Assembly: GCF_006715785.1 (NCBI RefSeq)
Contig: NZ_VFNX01000002.1
Location: forward strand, 682,001 to 746,000
Direction: 5' to 3'
Length of the DNA stretch: 64,000 bases
From: Streptomyces puniciscabiei
Lineage (GTDB): Bacteria > Actinomycetota > Actinomycetes > Streptomycetales > Streptomycetaceae
The notes under the pieces were generated by a model, which was not told the DNA's origin, did no database searches, and saw only the letters and a list, made by a program, of their open reading frames with translations. Position numbers and translations under genes: made by a program. Below are positions 58,731-64,000 of the stretch, one piece after another (the stretch's first letter is position 1; each line of letters begins with the position of its first letter).

Positions 58731-59471
58731 ATGAGAATGGAACGAGGAGACCGGCCCGTCGCCCTGGTCACCGGGTCCACGTCGGGGATCGGGGAAGCGG
58801 TCGCACGGCGGCTGGCGGCGGACGGCATGCGGGTGGTCGTGCACTCGCGGAGCAGTACCGCGGCCGGGGAGGCGCTGGCCCGCGAGCTCGGCGGGGTGTA
58901 CGTGCGCGCGGACCTGGCGGCGGAGGAGGAGGCCCGCGGGCTGGTGGCGGCGGCGCTCGACCGGCACGGGCGGCTGGACGTGCTGGTGAACAACGCCGGC
59001 ATCAGCCGGCAGATCCCCCACGACGACCTGGCCGCGGCCGCCCCGGCGGACTGGCGGCAGCTGCTGGAGGTCAACCTGATCGCGCCATGGGTGCTGTGCA
59101 CCGCGGCTCTTCCGGCACTCCGCGAGTCCCCTGCGGGTGGCAGCATCGTGAACGTCACGAGCCACGCCGGCGTGCGCCCCAAGGGCGCCTCCGTGCCGTA
59201 CGCGGCGAGCAAGGCGGCGCTGAACCATGTCACCCGGCTGCTCGCGGCCGCGCTCGCGCCCGGCGTGCGGGTCAACGCGGTGGCGCCGGGGCTCGTGGAC
59301 ACGCCCATGACCAAGGACTGGACCCAGGCACACGAACTGTGGCACGAGCGCGCACCCATGCGCCGCCCGGCCCAGCCCGCCGACGTCGCCGACCTCGTGG
59401 CATCCGTGATCGCCAGTACCTATCTGACAGGCGAAGTCATCCTGCTCGACGGCGGATTGAACCTGACCTGA
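58731..59471 (+). CDS. Short-chain dehydrogenase/reductase
   Basis: 246 residues from ATG 58731 (GTG 58713 is an alternative). Classical SDR: VALVTGSTSGIGEAVARRLAADGMRVVVHSRS (TGxxxGIG), LDVLVNNAGISRQ, the catalytic Ser in NVTSHAGVRPKGASVPYAASKAALNHV with YxxxK, and VNAVAPGLVDTPM. VVVHSRSS after the second strand suggests NADP(H). Substrate unknown. It is followed by the convergent DUF1905 gene. Confidence 0.92.
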   Translation: MRMERGDRPVALVTGSTSGIGEAVARRLAADGMRVVVHSRSSTAAGEALARELGGVYVRADLAAEEEARGLVAAALDRHGRLDVLVNNAGISRQIPHDDLAAAAPADWRQLLEVNLIAPWVLCTAALPALRESPAGGSIVNVTSHAGVRPKGASVPYAASKAALNHVTRLLAAALAPGVRVNAVAPGLVDTPMTKDWTQAHELWHERAPMRRPAQPADVADLVASVIASTYLTGEVILLDGGLNLT

Positions 59472-59584
59472 TCACGAGCGGCGGCGTCACGATGCCCGGG
59501 CGGGTCCCCGGCGGGCGACAGCCGGCCCGCCCGCTGGAATGCGCATGACACCTGGGCGTCGCGCCTCCCGTCTCGCCGCGGGTC

Positions 59585-59872
59585 TCACAGACGTACCGTC
59601 ATCGCGACGGTCACCTCGTCACCCGGCGCGAGGCCCTCCGGCCGGCGCACGGCGCTCTTGAGCGGCAGCAGGTATCCGCCGTCCTTGGGGAAGAGGGACG
59701 TGGTGAAGTCCGTGCCGCCGATTCTGGCCTCGACCGGGATCACGCCCCAGCCGTAACTGGCCGGCGCGGCCACGTCACGGATGTCGGCGGACTCCGCGTC
59801 CGGCACGGCGACGAAGTAGTACGGCGCCGGCCCCCGCCACTCCACGACCCGTCCGGCGAAGGCGAGTTCCAT
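59585..59872 (-). CDS. DUF1905-domain protein
   Basis: 95 residues from ATG 59872. It matches the small beta-barrel DUF1905 family: ELAFAGRVVEWRGPAPYYFVAVPDAESADIRDV, GWGVIPVEARIGGTDFTTSLFPKDGGYLLPLKSAVRRPEGLAPGDEVTVAMTV. The function of the family is not known. It is cytoplasmic, with no cofactor motif. Divergent from the metallophosphoesterase gene across 92 bp. Confidence 0.9.
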   Translation of the reverse strand: MELAFAGRVVEWRGPAPYYFVAVPDAESADIRDVAAPASYGWGVIPVEARIGGTDFTTSLFPKDGGYLLPLKSAVRRPEGLAPGDEVTVAMTVRL

Positions 59873-59964
59873 GGCCTGCCTGCCCCTCTCCCGAAGCGGC
59901 CTCCCAGCGTACCGGCCGCGGCCCCGCCAAGCGCCCCTGACCGGCGCGTTGTACCGTGCACGGT

Positions 59965-61467
59965 GTGTCTGACTCCTCGCGCGATACCGCACAGGGCGCC
60001 GGCTGGGGCCCGGCCGAGCCCGGCGCCTACAAGCAGCTGATGCCGGACCACGTGGAGAAGCTGTCGTGGCTGAATCCACGGACGCTGTGGGCCGCCCGCA
60101 ACGGCGTGCTGGCCTCCTGGTTCGGCGACCCCACGGGTCGCACCCGCAGCCGCTGGGTGGCGCGCCGGCAGGCGGCCGGGGCACCCGCCGACAAGGTGAT
60201 CGAGCAGCAGACCGGCGACCGGTTCTCCTTCATGGTCATCGGCGACACCGGCGAGGGGGACGACCCGCAGTACGCCGTGGTGCCCGGGTTCCTGAAAGCG
60301 AGTCAGGGCACGGACTTCGCGGTGATCGCGAGCGATGTGATCTATCCCGTCGGCAGCACCGAAGACTACGGCAGCAAGTTCTTCCGCCCCTACCAGGACT
60401 ATCCGGCCCCGATCTATGCGATTCCGGGCAACCACGACTGGTACGAGGATCTCGGCGCCTTCATGCGCGTCTTCTGCGCCGACACCCCGCCGCTCGACCC
60501 CGAGCCCCGGCCTCGCCCGCTCGGCCGCGCCTGGTGGCGGTCCCTGCTGTGGCACCGGCCCCGGCCGGCCGACGAGCAGCGGCTCGCCGCCGCCCGGGAG
60601 TTGCGGTCCGCACCCGCCCAGCAGGCCGTGCAGCCGGGACCGTACTGGGCGATCGACGCGGGTCCGGTGCGGATCGTCGGCATCGACACCGGTCTGCTCG
60701 GTACGATCGACGCCGAACAGGGCGCCTGGCTGCGCGAGGTGTCCCGGGGCCCCAGACCGAAGATCCTGATCACCGGTTCGCCGCTGTACGTCGACGGCGA
60801 GCACCACCCGTGCGCGATCGAGGGCGGCGGGACGGTCGACGCCATCGTCCGGGACCCGGAGCACCGCTATGTGGCCGCGATCGGCGGCGACATCCACAAC
60901 TACCAGCGCTATCCGGTCGACGTGGACGGCCGCACCGTCCAGTACGTCGTCGCGGGCGGCGGCGGGGCGTTCATGCACGCCACGCACACCATCCCGCGGA
61001 TCTCGGTCGCGGGTGTCACCGAGCGGGACTTCCGCTGCTACCCCCTGCGCGGCGATTCCCTGGCCTTCTACAGCCGCCTGTACGGCCGCCGGCTGCTGTT
61101 GCGCCGCTTGTTCACCCTGACCGAGGCGGAGGCCACGGCGGTCGTCGCCGACCGCCTCGGCATCGAGCCGGGCCGCAAGCCCGCCCCCGACGCCCGGGTC
61201 ACCCGGCGCACCCGGCTGGTCGCGAGCCTCCTCGGCGCCGGTGGCCGCCCCGACCGTACGTCCCGGGTCCGGCTGCCCGTGCGCAAGGCCTACACCCAGC
61301 TGTTCTCGCCCGGCTCGGCGACCTACAGCCCGCCGTTCTTCAAGTGCTTCCTGCGGCTGGACGTGGCCCCGGACGCGGTCCGGCTGCGCTGCTTCGCCGC
61401 GACCGGCAACCGGGCACAGGAGCTCGATCCGCCGGTCGAGGACGAGGTCGTCATTCCCCTGAAGTGA
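59965..61467 (+). CDS. Calcineurin-like metallophosphoesterase
   Basis: 500 residues from GTG 59965. The metal site is visible but partly altered: FSFMVIGDTGEGDDPQY (D-x-G, motif I), VIASDVIYPVGSTEDYG (normally GDVIYP; here S replaces the first G), YAIPGNHDWYED (GNHD), HHPCAIEGGG and GGDIHNYQRY (GGDxH). The C-terminal third is a separate beta-rich domain. A TACCGT -10 (59952-59957) is seven bases before the GTG, so leaderless expression is plausible; GTG 59956 is an alternative. The substrate cannot be predicted. Confidence 0.9.
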   Translation: MSDSSRDTAQGAGWGPAEPGAYKQLMPDHVEKLSWLNPRTLWAARNGVLASWFGDPTGRTRSRWVARRQAAGAPADKVIEQQTGDRFSFMVIGDTGEGDDPQYAVVPGFLKASQGTDFAVIASDVIYPVGSTEDYGSKFFRPYQDYPAPIYAIPGNHDWYEDLGAFMRVFCADTPPLDPEPRPRPLGRAWWRSLLWHRPRPADEQRLAAARELRSAPAQQAVQPGPYWAIDAGPVRIVGIDTGLLGTIDAEQGAWLREVSRGPRPKILITGSPLYVDGEHHPCAIEGGGTVDAIVRDPEHRYVAAIGGDIHNYQRYPVDVDGRTVQYVVAGGGGAFMHATHTIPRISVAGVTERDFRCYPLRGDSLAFYSRLYGRRLLLRRLFTLTEAEATAVVADRLGIEPGRKPAPDARVTRRTRLVASLLGAGGRPDRTSRVRLPVRKAYTQLFSPGSATYSPPFFKCFLRLDVAPDAVRLRCFAATGNRAQELDPPVEDEVVIPLK

Positions 61468-61501
61468 TCACACGGTTGTCACACCAGCCTGCCAGAATCG
61501 A

Positions 61502-61516
61502 AGGGCGAAGCGCCCT
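61502..61516. terminator. Short hairpin between metallophosphoesterase and LLM genes
   Basis: AGGGCG (61502-61507), AAG, CGCCCT (61511-61516), a perfect 6-bp stem 35 bp after the stop and 18 bp before the next start. It could terminate or merely attenuate. Confidence 0.45.
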
Positions 61517-61534
61517 ACGACCGCTGGAGGAGCC

Positions 61535-62563
61535 ATGCCGCCCACGCCCCGCCCGCTGCGCAAGCTGGGCTTCCTCACCATCGGCCTGTTCGACCCGGCG
61601 GATCCGGCCCTGGGGCACCAGTCCACGCTGGAGATCATCGAGCTGGGTGAGCGGCTCGGCTTCGACAGCGCCTGGCTGCGCCACCGCCACCTGCAGTACG
61701 GCATCTCCTCCCCGGTCGCCGTCCTCGCCGCCGCCTCCCAGCGCACCCGCCGCATCGAGCTGGGCACCGCGGTGATCCCGCTGGGCTGGGAGAACCCACT
61801 GCGTCTCGCCGAGGACCTGGCGACGGTGGACGTCCTGTCCGGGGGCCGGCTGAACCCGGGCGTCAGCGTGGGCCCGCCGATGCACTTCGAACAGGTCAAG
61901 GACGCCCTGTACCCGGACACCGCCGACACCGAGGACTTCTCCTACGAGCGGGTGCGGCGGCTGCTGGACCTGGTGCGGGGCAAGCCCGCGACCGACTTCA
62001 GCGGGGTCGAGGGCTTCGAGGTGTTCTCCGATGTGGTCCAGCCGCATTCCCCGGGACTCGGCCGGCGGCTGTGGTACGGCGGCGGGAGCCTGGGCTCGGC
62101 GCGCTGGGCGGGCGAGCACGGCATGAACTTCCTGACCAGCAGCGTGGTCAAGGCGGAACAGCCGGACGGGCCATGGGACTTCGCCGAGATCCAGCTCTCC
62201 CTCATCCGGGAGTTCCGCGACCGTCACCCCGACGGCGAGGCGGCCCGGGTCTCGCAGGGCCTGGTCGTGATACCCACTGACTCGGCGAGCGACGAGCAGC
62301 GCGCCAAGTACGAGGCGTACGTGGCCAAGCGGCTGCCCCGGACGGCCTCACCGCAGGGCCCGGGCCGGCTGCTGTTCGCCCCGGACCTGGTCGGCACCTC
62401 CGAGGAGATCGCCGAACGGCTGCACGCACACGCCGCGTTCCGGGAGGTGGACGAGGTGGCCTTCGCACTGCCGTTCACCTTCGACCACGAGGACTACGTA
62501 CAGATCCTCACGGACATGGCGACGAAGCTGGGCCCCGCGCTGGGGTGGAAGCCGGCCGGCTGA
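61535..62563 (+). CDS. LLM-class (bacterial luciferase-like) flavin-dependent oxidoreductase
   Basis: 342 residues from ATG 61535 with GGAGGAG upstream. TIM-barrel flavin monooxygenase features: KLGFLTIGLFDPADPALGHQSTLEIIELGERLGFDSAWLRHRHLQYGISSPVAVLAAASQRTRRIELGTAVIPLGWENPLRLAEDLATVDVLSGGRLNPGVSVGPP, and RLWYGGGSLGSARWAGEHGMNFLTSSVV. It would use FMNH2 or F420H2; the cofactor cannot be decided here. Substrate unknown. It is convergent with the quinone reductase (13-bp gap). Confidence 0.92.
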   Translation: MPPTPRPLRKLGFLTIGLFDPADPALGHQSTLEIIELGERLGFDSAWLRHRHLQYGISSPVAVLAAASQRTRRIELGTAVIPLGWENPLRLAEDLATVDVLSGGRLNPGVSVGPPMHFEQVKDALYPDTADTEDFSYERVRRLLDLVRGKPATDFSGVEGFEVFSDVVQPHSPGLGRRLWYGGGSLGSARWAGEHGMNFLTSSVVKAEQPDGPWDFAEIQLSLIREFRDRHPDGEAARVSQGLVVIPTDSASDEQRAKYEAYVAKRLPRTASPQGPGRLLFAPDLVGTSEEIAERLHAHAAFREVDEVAFALPFTFDHEDYVQILTDMATKLGPALGWKPAG

Positions 62564-62576
62564 GCGCCGGTTCCCG

Positions 62577-63479
62577 TCAGTCCACGAGCAGCACGAGCTT
62601 GCCGCGCACCGTCCCGGCTTCGCCGACGCGGTGGGCGTGGGCCACCTCGGTCAAGGGGAAGGTCCGGCCGACCTGGACGGAGAATCGTCCCGTTTCCGCC
62701 ATGTGGGCGACCTGGGCCAGCGCGTAGGTGGCGCGGCCGGTGTCGCCGCGGCTGAAGCGGATGCCCGTCTGCCGCGCGCCGCGCAAGTCGGCGACCGTGA
62801 TCACACGCTCGGGCGCGCCCGCGAGTTCCGCGAGTTCGGGAAGGACGCCGCTGCCGGCGACGTCCAGTGCGAAATCGACACCCGACGGCATGATCTGCCG
62901 GACTCGTTCCGGCATCCCGTCGCCGTATGCCACCGGCTCGGCCCCGAGCGAGCGGAGGGCATCGTGCGTGCCCGGACTACCCGTGCCGATGACGCGCGCA
63001 CCGCGCTCCACGGCGAGTTGGACTGCGGCACTCCCGACGCTGCCGGATGCCCCGTTGATGAGCACGGTGCTGCCCGCTGTGACACCGAGCTGGTCGAGCG
63101 AGCGCGCCGCGGTCTCGGCTGCCGCGGGGATCGCCGCGGACCTCGCACAGTCGAGCGAGGCCGGGACCGGCGCCCAATCGGACAGCACGGCCGACTCCGC
63201 TTGGGCGGCTCCGTACGGTGAGGCTCCGAAGACCCGGTCGCCAACCGCGACACCCGAGACATCGTCGCCGATCTCGTCGACGATGCCCGCGGCCTCATGG
63301 CCCAGGGTCTGTGGCAGTTCCCGGTCCATCAGGCCCTGACGCTTTTTCCAGTCGCTGGCGTTGATCCCCGCGGCACAGACCTTGATCCGTATCTCTCCGG
63401 CGCCGGGACGGGGATCGGGGAGGTCGACGATCTCAAGAACCTCCGGGCCGCCGAACCGGCTGAACCGTACTGCCCTCAC
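62577..63479 (-). CDS. Quinone oxidoreductase-like MDR protein (NADPH-dependent)
   Basis: 300 residues from GTG 63479 with AGGAG upstream. MDR fold without zinc ligands: VRAVRFSRFGGPEVLEIVDLPDPRPGAGEIRIKVCAAGINASDWKKRQG, TLGHEAAGIVDEIGDDVSGVAVGDRVFG, the coenzyme site GSTVLINGASGSVGSAAVQLAVERGARVIGTGSP, and the C-terminal GRFSVQVGRTFPLTEVAHAHRV. Members reduce quinones or alpha,beta-unsaturated carbonyls with NADPH. The 297 bp upstream (63480-63776) hold no gene; GAAGGAGTGTG near 63490 is the ribosome site region. Confidence 0.92.
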   Translation of the reverse strand: MRAVRFSRFGGPEVLEIVDLPDPRPGAGEIRIKVCAAGINASDWKKRQGLMDRELPQTLGHEAAGIVDEIGDDVSGVAVGDRVFGASPYGAAQAESAVLSDWAPVPASLDCARSAAIPAAAETAARSLDQLGVTAGSTVLINGASGSVGSAAVQLAVERGARVIGTGSPGTHDALRSLGAEPVAYGDGMPERVRQIMPSGVDFALDVAGSGVLPELAELAGAPERVITVADLRGARQTGIRFSRGDTGRATYALAQVAHMAETGRFSVQVGRTFPLTEVAHAHRVGEAGTVRGKLVLLVD

Positions 63480-63776
63480 GACACACTCCTTCCGCGGAAG
63501 GAGTGGCGGATCGTCCGACACCGCGTGTGCGCGTACTCCCTGTCCGGCCATCCGTCCGGCCCAGAGCACGTTTCTACTCCGATGCACCGACCCTATGTCA
63601 TGGCCGCCCACCGTGGCGAGCCGCCTCCGGAGCCACCTCGACCCACACGGCCGGGACCGGACCAGCTCCGGGCGGTCCGAGGTGAGGCCGCCGGGCAGCG
63701 CGCGAACGACACGCACGGACGGGAGGAGCTGTCGGCCGCTCACGGGCGCCCTGCCCGGTTACCGCGCCGGGCCGGT

Positions 63777-64000
63777 TCACCAGCGGCCCGGTTCCGTGCC
63801 CACCACCGCCTCCGACCGCCTCCCGTCCACCCCCACCGGCACCTCCCCCGCGAGCATCACCCGGTGCATGATGCGGGCGGAGCCGACGTGGGCGTGGTCG
63901 CTCGGAGCCAGGTGGATGGTGGCCCGGTTGTCCCAGAAGGCGACGCTGCCCCGCTCCCAGCGGAAGCGGACGGTGTACTCGGGGCGGACGGCCTGCTCCA
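63777..64000 (-). CDS. TauD/TfdA-family Fe(II)/2-oxoglutarate dioxygenase, C-terminal part
   Basis: TGA at 63779-63777 closes a frame that is open to the window edge, 73 codons. FRWERGSVAFWDNRATIHLAPSDHAHVGSARIMHRVMLAGEVPVG contains the distal iron-ligand His (NRATIH) and the 2-oxoglutarate-binding Arg in HRVMLAG, characteristic of TauD/AtsK alkylsulfonate or alkylsulfate dioxygenases. The N-terminal HxD is outside the window, so substrate class is open. Confidence 0.9.
   Translation of the reverse strand, partial: EQAVRPEYTVRFRWERGSVAFWDNRATIHLAPSDHAHVGSARIMHRVMLAGEVPVGVDGRRSEAVVGTEPGRW

Overview
The window is chromosomal DNA from a Streptomyces-type actinomycete. It is very GC-rich, with third-position GC bias in every frame that looks real. 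GTG starts are common, and several starts sit 6-8 bases after a -10 hexamer, which suggests leaderless transcripts. The gene content also fits: PP2C/SpoIIE phosphatases, HxlR, TetR, LysR and PucR regulators, secreted proteases and glucanase, a class F sortase, a graspetide locus and a cyclodipeptide-synthase/P450 pair. I saw no insertion sequence, phage, CRISPR array or rRNA.

Layout. 1-3.5 kb: end of a DedA protein, a MarR-MFS operon and an anti-sigma-type ATPase. 3.4-18 kb: a selenium/formate island. It holds two decayed genes (a thiamine-diphosphate enzyme and a cytochrome b), the iron-sulfur and NrfD membrane subunits of formate dehydrogenase, an MFS transporter, a HAD hydrolase, and a formate dehydrogenase alpha subunit whose in-frame UGA at 10380 reads as selenocysteine. 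The decoding machinery follows: selD, tRNA-Sec, selB and selA. 18-30 kb: a MASE1 membrane protein and PP2C phosphatase, a membrane mannosyltransferase, a long GAPDH, an M9 collagenase, LysR, an imine-reductase-like gene with divergent HxlR, and an archaeal/eukaryotic-type prolyl-tRNA synthetase. 30-34.5 kb: a decaying arabinoside locus (GH51 remnant, intact GH27, frameshifted LacI), then TetR and an SGNH hydrolase. 34.5-37.6 kb: class F sortase, its likely cell-wall substrate, and an SCO6745-family protein. 37.6-43 kb: a natural-product stretch with a CYP121-like P450 and a cyclodipeptide synthase in one operon, a fructosamine-kinase-like gene, and a graspetide precursor, ATP-grasp ligase and Gfo/Idh oxidoreductase. 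43-64 kb: mostly housekeeping and secreted functions (lipocalin-like, GNAT, PP2C, Lrp plus class III aminotransferase, serine hydrolase, PucR, YciO-type protein, dienelactone hydrolase, GH64 glucanase, M4 metalloprotease, SDR, DUF1905, metallophosphoesterase, LLM flavin enzyme, quinone reductase and the end of a TauD dioxygenase).

How it works together. The strongest system is a self-contained selenoprotein module. Formate oxidation by FdhA (Sec), with electrons passed through the four-cluster FeS subunit to NrfD and quinone, depends on SelD (selenophosphate), SelA (Ser to Sec on tRNA), tRNA-Sec and SelB, all encoded within 8 kb of the UGA codon. Its neighbouring cytochrome b is broken. Three genes (TDP enzyme, cytochrome b, GH51) keep both ends but have lost the middle, and two genes carry frameshifts, so gene decay by internal deletion is a theme from 3.4 to 32.7 kb.
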